Of a stretch of 64,000 nucleotides of DNA, positions 37,361-46,897 are shown piece after piece; positions within the stretch are counted from its first letter, which is position 1; every line of letters begins with the position of its first letter. The stretch is from NCBI RefSeq assembly GCF_028752835.1, contig NZ_CP087952.1:1717041-1781040 (forward strand). The letters run 5' to 3'. Source of the DNA: Desulfosarcina sp. BuS5. Its GTDB lineage: Bacteria; Desulfobacterota; Desulfobacteria; Desulfobacterales; BuS5. The position numbers and the translations under genes are program-made. Below the pieces are notes generated by a model, which was not told the origin of the DNA, made no database searches, and worked only from the letters and a program-made list of their open reading frames with translations.

Positions 37361-37443
37361 CAGAATACTTTAACTTTAGGCACTTTAGCTCACTTTAGGC
37401 ACTTTAGCTCACTTTAGCTCACTTTACGGACTTTAGGCACTTT
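37361..37443. repeat. 9-bp tandem repeat array upstream of cobN-2
   Basis: ATTGGCAGAATACTTTAACT (shared with about 32415), followed by alternating ACTTTAGGC, ACTTTAGCTC and ACTTTACGG units ending 5 bp before the Shine-Dalgarno region of cobN-2. Confidence 0.8.
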
Positions 37444-37462
37444 TTTAAAAAGGAGAATTATT

Positions 37463-40400
37463 ATGAAAATAGTTTCAATAATGTGGAGCTCTTATGCCAA
37501 CATGCTTGTCCGCGCGGCAAAAAATGTGGCCGATATTCTGGAGGTTTCGGCCTATTCTTCAAAGGTTCTTGAAGAAGACCCGGAAAAGGTTGACGCTGTA
37601 TTGAAAGAGGCTGCGGATGCGGACATCATCTTTCTTTACCGCTCATCCGAGGGATTCTGGGAGGTTATCGAAAATCAGCTAAAGGAACTGGGCAAAAATA
37701 TTCCTGTTATCTGCTGCGGGTATGATCCTTCATACTGGACGCTTTCCACTGTCCGGCCGGAGATAGTGGCGGAGGTCAACTCATACGTTGTCATCAACGG
37801 CGAGGAGAACTTTATCAACATGCTCCGCTACATTGCCAGCGAGGCCGGTGGACTCGATATAGAGGCAGAGGAACCCAGGCCCGTTCCCTGGGAAGGTCTT
37901 TATCATCCTGAAGCGCCGACCGGGTATTTTGCTACTGTGGATGAATATCTTGAATGGTACGAAGAATACAGAGGTCTGAGCTCGGAGGTCAGAGGTCAGA
38001 AGTCGGAGGTCGGAAGTCAGAGATCCACTGTGGGCATTCTTTTTACCCGGCATCAATGGGTAAATGACAATCTGGAGGTGGAAGATACCCTGATCCGTGA
38101 ACTGGAACGGCTTGGGCTGGATGTTATCCCTGTTTTTTCTTATTCGGTCAAGGATGAGGAGCGGGGATGCAAGGGGAGCGGGGAGGCGGTCTGCGAGACA
38201 TTTTTGCGGCCGGACGGAACTTCGCGCATAGATATTATGATAAAACTCCAGAACTTTCCTTTGCAAAGCAGCCGGGAAAAAGGCCACGACAATAAAGAGA
38301 TCGCGGCGGAAGGCATAGAGATTTTAAAAAAAATCGGCGTGCCTGTCATATCTCCTGTAACTTCATACTACAAGACCATAGATGAGTGGGAAAACGAGAT
38401 GGACGGAATAGGCAGCAGCGTAGGGTGGTCAATGGCCATGCCTGAATTTGAAGGGGTGATTGAGCCCTTTATTGTCGGGGCCGCGAATAAAACCGGAGAG
38501 GGGCTTCAAGTGCGGATGCCGATAGAAGAGAGATGCCGCAAGGTTGCCGGGCGGGTTGCAAAATGGGTGCAGTTAAAGAAGAAACCTCCGGCAGAGCGAA
38601 AGATCGCGTTTATCCTGCACAATAATCCCTGCGCCTCGGTTGAGGCCACGGTCGGCGGCGGCGCGCATCTTGACACCCTCGAGAGCGCTGCCATGATAAT
38701 GGGCCGGATGAAAGAAGCCGGTTATCGGGTTGATCCTCCTGAAAACGGCAAGGAACTTATCAATACGATTATGGAGAGAAAGGCTGTTTCTGAATTCAGG
38801 TGGACTACTGTAGATGAGATCGTCAAAAAAGGAGGCGTCTTAGCACATGTTTCGGTTGATGAGTACAGAAGATGGTTCGACACGTTTCCGGAAAAAGTAA
38901 GAGACAGGATATCCGGGGCATGGGGAAATCCTCCGGGCGAGGAAGTAAACGGAGTCCCCGCCGCCATGGTATATAATGGCAAAATTCTGGTTACAGGGGT
39001 TGAATACGGCAATGCAGTGGTCTGCGTCCAGCCCAAACGGGGCTGCGCCGGGCCGAGATGCGACGGCCGGGTATGCAAAATTCTTCATGATCCTGATGTG
39101 CCGCCGCCTCACCAGTATATAGCCACCTATCGTTATCTACAAGATATATGGGGAGCTGATGCCATTGTTCATATAGGAACACATGGCAACCTTGAGTTTT
39201 TGCCCGGTAAATCGACCGCTCTTTCCGAATCCTGTCTTCCTGATATAGCCATTGGAGATATGCCCCACCTCTATATCTATAATGCAGATAACCCGCCTGA
39301 AGGAACAATCGCCAAGCGCCGCAGTTATGCAACGCTTGTTGATCACATGCAGACCGTGATGACCCAGGGCGGGCTTTATGACGATCTGGAGGAACTTGAT
39401 CGATTCCTGGGTGAATATGAGCAGGTAAAAAATATTGATAAAGGCCGCGCCCATGCCCTGGAGCATCTGATCGACGATTCCTTGCAAAAGACCAACCTTC
39501 TCGAAGGGGCAAAGCTTTTACCTGATGCTCCCTTTGAAGAAAAGGCCAGGGCCGCGCACGATGTGCTGAGTCTGACAAGAAACACCAAAATACAGGATGG
39601 AATGCACATCTTCGGCGAGCTGCCGCAGGGTGAACGCCGGGTTGATTTTATCAACTCCATCCTCTCTTATGATGCAGGCGAAGAAATCTCTCTCCGTAAG
39701 CTTATTTGCAGGCTTATCGGTACGGAGTTAGGCGATCTTTTGAGCGACAGGGGAGCGTATTCCTGTTTCTACAAAAAAAGCCATGGTGAGCTGCTTGAGG
39801 AGATTGATATTTTGAGCAAAAAATTTATCAGCCAGGTTCTTGCCGGCGGCGATGATGATGCAGGCACAAAACTTAAAAATATTCTGGATGGCTTGCTGAA
39901 AGATGAGACTCATCTAAACAAAATTCATCTGATTGAAGACAAAATTTGGGATCTAAATACAAGGCTGAATGCCTCAAAGGAAGTTGAGGCCTTGCTTTCA
40001 GGTTTTGAAGCAAAATATATTCCGGCCGGACCCTCCGGCCTGATTACAAGAGGAAGGGATGATATACTGCCAACCGGAAGAAATTTCTACTCCCTTGACC
40101 CTCATCGGGTCCCGACCAAGGCTTCCTGGAAAGTGGGAATGAGACTGGCTGATGCCGTGATTGAGAAACATGAAAAAGAAGAAGGAAAAACTCCGGAAAA
40201 TGTGGCAATTTTCTGGATGTGCTCCGATATTATGTGGGCCGACGGCGAGGGTATGGCCCAGATCATGTACCTTATGGGAGTCAAACCGGTCTGGCTCTCC
40301 AATGGAAGGTTAAAAGGGTTTGAAATTATTCCTTTGGAGGCTCTTGGCAGGCCGCGCATCGACGTGACGATCCGGGTTTCCGGCATCACCAGGGATAACT

Positions 40401-41407
40401 TCCCAAACTGTATCGATGTCATAGACGAGGCTGTCCAGGCAGTAGCGGCTCTGGACGAACCTGATGAAATGAACTTTGTCAGAAAACATACCCTGGCCCA
40501 AATTGCGGAATCAGGTGCGGAATCGGGCAATGATCCGACCTCGGAAAAGACCTGGCGCGATGCCACGTTCCGTCTGTTTGCCTCAAAACCAGGCACTTAT
40601 CAGGCAGGCACAAATCTGGCGGTATATGCCTCGGCCTGGAAAGACGAAAAAGATCTCTCCGATATTTTTGTATACTGGAACGGCTATGCTTACGGCAAGG
40701 GGGTGTTCGGCGAAGAAAAACAGAGCCAGTTGGCCGGCAGTTTGAAAACAGTCGATGTTACTTACAACAAGGTGGTTTCGGATGAATACGACCTGTTCGG
40801 CTGCTGCTGTTATTTTGGTACCCACGGTGGAATGACCGCTGCAGCGAGAAGCATCTCCGGAAAAAAGGTAAAGACCTACTATGGAGATACACGGGAACCG
40901 GAGCATGTGGAAGTAAGGGATATGGCCGATGAGGTCAGGCGGGTCGTACGCACCAAGCTTTTAAATCCCAAATGGATCGAAGGGATGAAGCGTCATGGAT
41001 ATAAAGGAGCCGGGGATATATCAAAAAGGGTCGGCCGGGTTTACGGCTGGGAAGCAACCACCCAGGAGGTGGACGACTGGATATTCGACGATATAACCAG
41101 GACATTTGTTTTAAACGAGGAAAACCGCAAATTCTTTGAAGAGAATAATCCCTGGGCTCTTGAGGAGATCGGCCGCAGGCTGCTTGAAGCCGAAAGCAGA
41201 GGTCTCTGGGATGCAGACCCGCAGGTACTGGAAGGTCTCAAGGAACAGTATCTGGAGGTCGAAGGCTGGATAGAAAAAAAAATGGGAGATGTTGAAGGAG
41301 ACTTCCAGGGCGGCTCAGTCGATATCCTCACGTCTGAGGACGTGGAGAACTGGGGGGAGATGATGAAAGAGGTAAAGGCAAAAATTCAAGCTGCAAAGCC
41401 CGAATAA
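37463..41407 (+). CDS. cobN: CobN/magnesium-chelatase H-type protein 2 (full-length form)
   Basis: 1314 residues, AAAGGAG before the ATG. An N-terminal ~150-residue Rossmann-like domain (MKIVSIMWSSYANMLVRAAK onward) precedes the part shared with CobN-1. Shared marks are CAGPRCDGRVCKILHDP (about 530), HIGTHGNLEFLPGKS, IAKRRSYATLVDHM and the C-terminal [15 protein letters not shown]. Residues about 172-189 (LSSEVRGQKSEVGSQRST) are encoded by a run of GAGGTCAGA/GAAGTCGGA-type units, an intergenic-style repeat inserted in frame. ChlI and ChlD are encoded upstream. It could be the cobaltochelatase or a haem dechelatase-like enzyme; the sequence does not decide. Confidence 0.87.
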   Translation: MKIVSIMWSSYANMLVRAAKNVADILEVSAYSSKVLEEDPEKVDAVLKEAADADIIFLYRSSEGFWEVIENQLKELGKNIPVICCGYDPSYWTLSTVRPEIVAEVNSYVVINGEENFINMLRYIASEAGGLDIEAEEPRPVPWEGLYHPEAPTGYFATVDEYLEWYEEYRGLSSEVRGQKSEVGSQRSTVGILFTRHQWVNDNLEVEDTLIRELERLGLDVIPVFSYSVKDEERGCKGSGEAVCETFLRPDGTSRIDIMIKLQNFPLQSSREKGHDNKEIAAEGIEILKKIGVPVISPVTSYYKTIDEWENEMDGIGSSVGWSMAMPEFEGVIEPFIVGAANKTGEGLQVRMPIEERCRKVAGRVAKWVQLKKKPPAERKIAFILHNNPCASVEATVGGGAHLDTLESAAMIMGRMKEAGYRVDPPENGKELINTIMERKAVSEFRWTTVDEIVKKGGVLAHVSVDEYRRWFDTFPEKVRDRISGAWGNPPGEEVNGVPAAMVYNGKILVTGVEYGNAVVCVQPKRGCAGPRCDGRVCKILHDPDVPPPHQYIATYRYLQDIWGADAIVHIGTHGNLEFLPGKSTALSESCLPDIAIGDMPHLYIYNADNPPEGTIAKRRSYATLVDHMQTVMTQGGLYDDLEELDRFLGEYEQVKNIDKGRAHALEHLIDDSLQKTNLLEGAKLLPDAPFEEKARAAHDVLSLTRNTKIQDGMHIFGELPQGERRVDFINSILSYDAGEEISLRKLICRLIGTELGDLLSDRGAYSCFYKKSHGELLEEIDILSKKFISQVLAGGDDDAGTKLKNILDGLLKDETHLNKIHLIEDKIWDLNTRLNASKEVEALLSGFEAKYIPAGPSGLITRGRDDILPTGRNFYSLDPHRVPTKASWKVGMRLADAVIEKHEKEEGKTPENVAIFWMCSDIMWADGEGMAQIMYLMGVKPVWLSNGRLKGFEIIPLEALGRPRIDVTIRVSGITRDNFPNCIDVIDEAVQAVAALDEPDEMNFVRKHTLAQIAESGAESGNDPTSEKTWRDATFRLFASKPGTYQAGTNLAVYASAWKDEKDLSDIFVYWNGYAYGKGVFGEEKQSQLAGSLKTVDVTYNKVVSDEYDLFGCCCYFGTHGGMTAAARSISGKKVKTYYGDTREPEHVEVRDMADEVRRVVRTKLLNPKWIEGMKRHGYKGAGDISKRVGRVYGWEATTQEVDDWIFDDITRTFVLNEENRKFFEENNPWALEEIGRRLLEAESRGLWDADPQVLEGLKEQYLEVEGWIEKKMGDVEGDFQGGSVDILTSEDVENWGEMMKEVKAKIQAAKPE

Positions 41408-41448
41408 AAGAGCCCTAATCCGTGAAATCCGTGAAATCCGTGTCATAA

Positions 41449-42780
41449 ATAAATATAATAAAGAATTATAGGGATTTTTTCCTGAACGGTTCATTTTCAT
41501 ATTCCAAAGATGAAAAAGGGAGCGCCATCTGGAGCTATGACACGCCGGAAAAGACGCGCCCCGCAAAAAGCGATGATTATTATCCTGATCCGTCCAAACC
41601 CCGTTACAGAAAGAAGCGTGAATCGTATGGAGGGGTGATTAATTTTGGTCAAGGTGATTTTTATACTGAATTTTTCACCAATGACCACTGGAAGGAGAAC
41701 AAAGCTACAGGAATTCGCAGGGACAAAGAAGGGAACATTATTTATCAAAAGGACGACGCTGGAAATGTCAGCGCTATTCCATATCAAGGGCGCAACGAAG
41801 TGAATGTCAAAGAGTATGGAGGGAAAGTCGGGATCAAAAAGAAGGACTATGATTATGGACTCCGCTCTATTTTATATACCGCTGATTTCTCCAAAACCGG
41901 CAGTACGGGTGAAACCGTGAAAGGTGACGCGGATGAATATCTGCTGGATCTATTTAGCGGGTGGCGCCGGCGGGGTTTTGCCCTTTCCGCCAATATATTC
42001 TATCATGAAGAATACGGCTTTGATTTGTTTCCAAAGATAGCTTACAGTAAACAATTCAAGCCCTTTTTTTTCGATATATCCTTTACTTCCACAAAAAAAT
42101 ATCTGAGTTTTTTTCAAAAATATTTTTCTACAAGCTATAGCCGGGCCAACCCGGATCTTGATCCCCAGACCAACCTTTGCGTTACCTTGAAGATCGGCGG
42201 AGAACACCATCTGGGCTCAAATCGGTTCAACTGGCAGGTGGCCCCATTTTTCAATAAGGCCTATAATCGCTTTTATACCCACACCTGTTTTAAGCTTGAT
42301 TCTGATGGAAAGCCGATAGTCGATCCTGATACGAACAAAAAAAAGGTGGATTACACCCGGTACGAAAATCTGGACGAGGCTTATTGGGCCGGCGGCGATC
42401 TTATTTTCAAGTATATCTATGGCAGATGGACCGGCTTTGATGCGCGCTTTACAATCAAGTATACCCGCGATGAGGTGCATGACAGCTCTTTCGCCTACTT
42501 TGCGCCCTATAACTTTAAGGGCCGCTTTTTTTTAAAGCCTGTTGAATTTTTATATCTTCAACTATGGTATACCTACTACGCGGATCGGTATGCGGACCAG
42601 GCGGAAACGTATAAAATGTTATGGTACCATTATTGGGATCTCAAGGCGACATATCGCGCGAAAAAAAATGTCGATATACACCTGGAGGTGAAAAATCTAA
42701 CCGATTTTGATTATTATATCTACCGGGGTTATCCGGGCAATTGCCGGCGCTGGTGGCTCGGCATGGAAATCAGGTTTTAG
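41449..42780 (+). pseudogene. TonB-dependent receptor, barrel-only remnant
   Basis: An open frame runs from 41449, after an in-frame stop at 41446, to 42780. The earliest ATG is 41635, but barrel-like sequence (YRDFFLNGSFSYSKDEKG) starts before it. About 440 residues of strands and loops, including YSRANPDLDPQTN, and a C-terminus LGMEIRF with terminal aromatic residue as needed for barrel assembly. Signal peptide, TonB box and plug are all absent. It is therefore the 3' part of a second receptor, once probably in the same operon as cobN-2 and the ABC pair that follows. Confidence 0.75.
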
Positions 42781-42810
42781 ATAAAAATCCTGTTTAAAAA
42801 AGGTGAAGCA

Positions 42811-43653
42811 TTGATAAAAATAGATGGTCTCAAAAAAAATTACAAAAATATTCAGGCGCTGAAAGGGATCACCCTCCATATTCCTCGAGGCGAGTTGTTT
42901 GCTTATCTCGGCCCTAACGGCTCCGGCAAGACAACAACCATAAATATTCTAACGGGACTGTCAGGTTTTTCCGCAGGGAATGCATATTTGAACAATTTTC
43001 ATATACAAAAAAAACCTGTAAGGGCAAAAATGCAGGCCGGGCTTGTGCCCCAGAGGATAAACCTTGATAATGAGCTCACCATCAATGAAAACCTGGATAT
43101 CCACGGCAGGCTCTTTCACATGTCCGGGAAAAAGAGAAAAAAAAGGATTGACGAATTGCTCGATTATATCGAAATGAGAGACCGTAAAAATAGTCTTGTA
43201 AAACATCTGTCCGGAGGTTTGAAGAGGCGGGTCGTGATAGTAAGGGCCATGATGCATTTCCCCGGAATCCTTTTTCTTGACGAACCTACTGTGGGGCTCG
43301 ACCCGAATATAAGACGAAGGATATGGTCGTTGATCAAAAGAATCCGGCAGGATGGCGCAACTATTTTTTTAACCACCCACTATATAGAAGAGGCGGAGTT
43401 TTTAGCGGAGCGGGTCGCATTTCTTGATAACGGGGAGATCGTGAAAATTGATGCCCCGCAAAACTTTATGGATCAAACAGGAAAATGGGCGCTCGATGAT
43501 ATGGTGAACGATAAGATTAAAACTATCTATTTCAAAAACAGGGATGAAGCGGCTAATCATATTAGAAATCGGGAAGGAAATTTTACATTAAGAAGGGTTA
43601 ATCTGGAAGACGCCTTTCTTTCACTGACAGGTAAAAAGGTGGAAAATAAATGA
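42811..43653 (+). CDS. ABC-2 type exporter ATPase
   Basis: 280 residues from a TTG start, AAAGGTG upstream. Walker A GPNGSGKTTT (about 34-43), signature LSGGLKRRVVIVRAMMHFP, Walker B ILFLDEPTVGLDP and H-loop FLTTHYIEEAE are all canonical for the DrrA/NodI group. The C-terminal ~60 residues form the usual small accessory domain. The stop overlaps the permease gene by 4 bp. Cargo is unknown; with the neighbours it may export a metallophore or heavy metal, but drug- or lipid-type cargo is equally possible. Confidence 0.9.
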   Translation: MIKIDGLKKNYKNIQALKGITLHIPRGELFAYLGPNGSGKTTTINILTGLSGFSAGNAYLNNFHIQKKPVRAKMQAGLVPQRINLDNELTINENLDIHGRLFHMSGKKRKKRIDELLDYIEMRDRKNSLVKHLSGGLKRRVVIVRAMMHFPGILFLDEPTVGLDPNIRRRIWSLIKRIRQDGATIFLTTHYIEEAEFLAERVAFLDNGEIVKIDAPQNFMDQTGKWALDDMVNDKIKTIYFKNRDEAANHIRNREGNFTLRRVNLEDAFLSLTGKKVENK

Positions 43654-44387
43654 TAAAAGGCTGGTTTGCCGTCTATTACAGGGAACTTTTGATCTTGAGA
43701 CGGAAATTTTTCAGGCAGGCTGCCTCCATGTCGATTGCTCCCCTGCTTTATCTGATTGCGTTTGGGTTGGGTATGGGGCGGAACATTACTGTAGACGGTC
43801 ATTCTTACATGGAATTTCTGGTGCCGGGACTTGTGGCCATGACCAGCATGACCCAGGCGTTTGCCATCGGTGTTGAGATTAATGTGGCCAGGTTTTACTG
43901 GCACATCTTTGATGAGTTTCAATCGGCTCCTGTCTCCAATCTCGCTTATGTAATCGGTGAAACGCTGGCGGGCATTACGAGGGCATTGCTCTCTTCGGCC
44001 ATTATTCTGGTGATAGCAGCCCTGTTCGGAATAGTTCTGCATTACAGCCTGTTTTTCTGGTTAATCATAATTCTGAACAGTTTTATCTTCGCCTCCATTG
44101 CCATCTGTTCGGCGATGCTGGTTAAGTCTCATGCCGACCAGTCGCTGTTTTCAAATTTTATTATAACTCCCATGGCGTTTCTTGGGGGAACCTTTTTTCC
44201 TGTTGAAAATTTGCCTTTCCGGGCTCAAAAATTGTTAAATCTTTTGCCCCTTACGCATGCATCCCATGCCATAAGAGATGCTTCTTACGGCAATATGCCG
44301 AATATATTCCCTTATCTTCTTCTCTCAGGAATAGGGGTAATCTTTTTCATAGCAGGGGTCTTTTGCGTTAACAAAGCCAAAAGCTGA
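43650..44387 (+). CDS. ABC-2 type permease
   Basis: 245 residues with six membrane helices and the ABC2 signature PMAFLGGTFFPVENLP (about 171-186) before the last helices. It pairs with the ATPase directly upstream (4-bp overlap), giving a complete exporter of the DrrAB/NodIJ kind. It ends the acquisition locus; the next genes are a toxin-antitoxin pair. Confidence 0.9.
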   Translation: MIKGWFAVYYRELLILRRKFFRQAASMSIAPLLYLIAFGLGMGRNITVDGHSYMEFLVPGLVAMTSMTQAFAIGVEINVARFYWHIFDEFQSAPVSNLAYVIGETLAGITRALLSSAIILVIAALFGIVLHYSLFFWLIIILNSFIFASIAICSAMLVKSHADQSLFSNFIITPMAFLGGTFFPVENLPFRAQKLLNLLPLTHASHAIRDASYGNMPNIFPYLLLSGIGVIFFIAGVFCVNKAKS

Positions 44388-44598
44388 TTGGAAATATTGC
44401 CGGGAGCGATCCAAACTAACAGGAAATTTATTCAAAGCCATTTTTTGCTTCTTTCGCGGTTGTGGATTTAACTGTGTGGGTATAAATCATGATTCCCGGC
44501 GCTGACTTCGTCACCGCGATTAGCCCAATGAATAACATAGAAATATTAACGAAGAAAACAGCTTTACAATATTTTTTCTACCTGATAATAATAGTTAC

Positions 44599-44916
44599 AT
44601 GGTTAAGAAGAAAAGAAAGAAGATAAAATTTAAAAAAGTTGTTTCTGAGCAATTCCCCGTTAATCCCAAAAGAGGTGGCGGTCTCCTCAAAATTGAGGCC
44701 TGGGAGAATGAAAAAGGAAAAATTGTCAAATACAGCATGGCGTATATTAACCACCTCATATTTTCAGGAGATAATGGTCGGGTTCTTGGCTATGACAATA
44801 CCCATGATTTTCATCACAAACACTATTTTGGTGAAATATCAGAGGTCCTCGATTTCACAACCTATCAGGATTTAGTGGAACGTTTTGAAAATGAAGTAAA
44901 GGAGTTCATAAAATGA
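44599..44916 (+). CDS. TumE-like toxin (DUF6516)
   Basis: 105 residues. A basic N-terminus (KKKRKKIKFKK) leads into a beta-rich domain with YSMAYINHLIFSGDNGRVLGYDN and HDFHHKHYFGE, typical of DUF6516 proteins, which include the TumE toxins of TumE-TumA pairs. The stop overlaps the next gene by 4 bp. Mode of action is unknown to me. It sits between the exporter and duplicated gene debris, a typical accessory location. Confidence 0.7.
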   Translation: MVKKKRKKIKFKKVVSEQFPVNPKRGGGLLKIEAWENEKGKIVKYSMAYINHLIFSGDNGRVLGYDNTHDFHHKHYFGEISEVLDFTTYQDLVERFENEVKEFIK

Positions 44917-45287
44917 GTGTCGAACTAAAAGCAGGCTCACTTTCAGATTTTTTCTCTTCGGCTAAGGAAACGGCAAAAGAGATTGATGAGAAACGTAAAG
45001 TAACAAGAAAAAATATAATTTGGGTCGATCCTGTTGACTTAATGTCAATTCTCAAGCCGGAAAGAACAAAGCTTGTTCAATATTTACGCAAAAAAAGAAG
45101 GGTTGTTTTCTCTGAATTGATGTCCGATATGAATCGCACGCCTGTAAGTCTGAATAATGATCTAAAAATATTATCAAAATATCAATTGGTAAATATTTTT
45201 AAAGAGGCCAATCCTGGACATGGCGTACAGAAAGTGATTGAGCCAACATTTGGCAGCGAGAAGATAGAATTTAAAGCAGAAATATAA
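44913..45287 (+). CDS. Helix-turn-helix antitoxin partner (TumA-like)
   Basis: 124 residues. The C-terminal half is a winged-helix DNA-binding domain: LVQYLRKKRRVVFSELMSDMNRTPVSLNNDLKIL has the helix-turn-helix layout, with a wing near KYQLVNIFKEANPGHG. The N-terminal ~35 residues are helical and could contact the toxin. Directly coupled to the TumE-like gene; probably represses the pair's promoter. Confidence 0.7.
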   Translation: MSVELKAGSLSDFFSSAKETAKEIDEKRKVTRKNIIWVDPVDLMSILKPERTKLVQYLRKKRRVVFSELMSDMNRTPVSLNNDLKILSKYQLVNIFKEANPGHGVQKVIEPTFGSEKIEFKAEI

Positions 45288-45413
45288 GTTTTTTGTAGTT
45301 AGTTACGTCGTCAAGAGGAGCTACCAAATCACTTCATTGGAATTTTACTCCGCTGCGCTCCGTAAAAACCAGTGAGTTCAGTCATTATGGTGCATAAAAC
45401 AATAAGGAGATCA

Positions 45414-45665
45414 ATGAACCTGACAGATCAGTATTTTGACAGAGCTCATGAGATAATTGGTGAGCGAACCCCGGAAGAAAAAAAATATGACAACGAAGTC
45501 CTTCTTTGGCTCGAAAAGACAGGTAAGATAAGAAAAGCAATTAACACGGCAAATAAGAAACACCCAAATGAGATGCTGCAATACAACGAAGACAACATTG
45601 CCGACATCCAAGAACACTACGAGTATCTCGTTAAACCACATGAAGATCATAAGGAAATTGGGTAA
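45414..45665 (+). CDS. Small hypothetical protein
   Basis: 83 residues from the ATG at 45414 (AAGGAG 9 bp upstream); an earlier in-frame start at 45372 has no such site. Highly charged, mostly helical, no signal or membrane segment. No family recognised. It follows the toxin-antitoxin pair with a gap of 126 bp and is followed by a gene fragment. Confidence 0.5.
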   Translation: MNLTDQYFDRAHEIIGERTPEEKKYDNEVLLWLEKTGKIRKAINTANKKHPNEMLQYNEDNIADIQEHYEYLVKPHEDHKEIG

Positions 45666-45774
45666 TTAAGAAATTAACACCTATTCGGCGGTGTGGCAAA
45701 CGTCGCTATCTAAATTTTGGTTTTCAGAAACAAAGTGATGAATAAAGGATAAAAGTAAAAATGACAGGCTCTGC

Positions 45775-46362
45775 CTGGGACATTTGTACGGAGATGCTGC
45801 CGGGAATCCGCAAAGTTTCAAGCAGATTAATCGGTTATGGGAGCCGGTCTATGAAGCTCTGTACTCTGCCGGATTCTGTCCGCAAATTGTTTCATCCGGT
45901 TCCACGCCTTCCCTGGAAAAGACGCATCTTGTCTCGCACGTTAATGACATAAGGGTGGGAACAGCTTTTTTAAACGATTATTTTGTTGTAAAGTTTGGAC
46001 ACTGCGCCCTGGAAAATTGTGCCGCCAGGGTAGTAACAACCGTTGTTTCGGATGTGACTCCAGGTCAGGTTATCATTGACGTCGGTTCAAAAGGGTTTTC
46101 CGCAAAACAGTTGCTGCGCCGGGATAACCTTGAAATGGGATATATCCCGGCCTATTCCGAGGCCCGGATTTTTCGCCTTCACAAAGAATATGGCTGGCTT
46201 GATGTAAGTCATTGCAAGAATCCCCCCCGGGATCGGACAGCGGCTGAACATTATCCCTGTAAATGTAAGTCTTTGTTTTAACCTGTATGATTATTTTTAT
46301 CTGCTGAGCAGCGACGGTACTTTGCAAAAAGAGCGCATTGACGCCAAGGGCTTATATGTTTA
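45775..46362 (+). pseudogene. Duplicated 3' fragment of the fold-III PLP gene
   Basis: Nearly identical to 20033-20620. Homology begins abruptly at CCTGGGACATTTG and ends just after the stop codon. Compared with the intact gene it has a few substitutions and one extra C in the run before GGGATCGG (seven instead of six), which shifts the frame for the last ~60 codons. The first half, with the PLP lysine, is missing, so no active enzyme can be made. It abuts the Hdr cluster. Confidence 0.93.
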
Positions 46363-46455
46363 ACCGGCATGTAAAGGGTTATGTTGCGGGTTTTGAACTA
46401 TTTGATTTGATGATCTCAATTGGGTATGCTATTTTACTGGGTGAGTAAACTTAAA

Positions 46456-46878
46456 TTAAAAACTACGTCCCATTAAATATTTTGCAGGCCCGAGCTTCCC
46501 GATTTCCTGGATTACATTGTTTGCCACCTCGGCAAACTTTACACCTTCGGCAGATGATATCCATGAAAAATGGATTCTGCCTGGTTCCAGGCCTGTGTAT
46601 TCAAGCATATTTTTTAAAAGTATAAATTTTCTCCTTGCGTAATAATTGCCTGTCAAATAATGGCAGTCTCCTGGATGACACCCTGACACCCATACGCCGT
46701 CTATGCCGCGTCTAAAGGCTGCCAGTATCATCTTGGGAGTAATACGTCCTGAACAGGGCACACGGATTATCCTCATATTCGGCGGATACTGGAATCTGCT
46801 GACTCCGGCAAGATCCGCTGCTCCATAACTGCACCAGTTACACAAAAAAGTGATAATTTTAGGTTCAAAACTTTCCAT
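46456..46878 (-). CDS. MvhD-type iron-sulfur protein (hydrogenase/Hdr delta subunit)
   Basis: 140 residues. The family motifs FLCNWCSYGAADLAGVSR, RVPCSGRI and SGCHPGDCHYLTGN supply the cysteines that hold the 2Fe-2S cluster linking HdrA to its electron donor. All positions that are Sec in some homologues are Cys here. Start is 20 bp after the HdrA-MvhD fusion gene, whose C-terminus carries the same domain, so the operon has two MvhD modules. Confidence 0.9.
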   Translation of the reverse strand: MESFEPKIITFLCNWCSYGAADLAGVSRFQYPPNMRIIRVPCSGRITPKMILAAFRRGIDGVWVSGCHPGDCHYLTGNYYARRKFILLKNMLEYTGLEPGRIHFSWISSAEGVKFAEVANNVIQEIGKLGPAKYLMGRSF

Positions 46879-46897
46879 GGTTTTTCCTTTTTATTAA

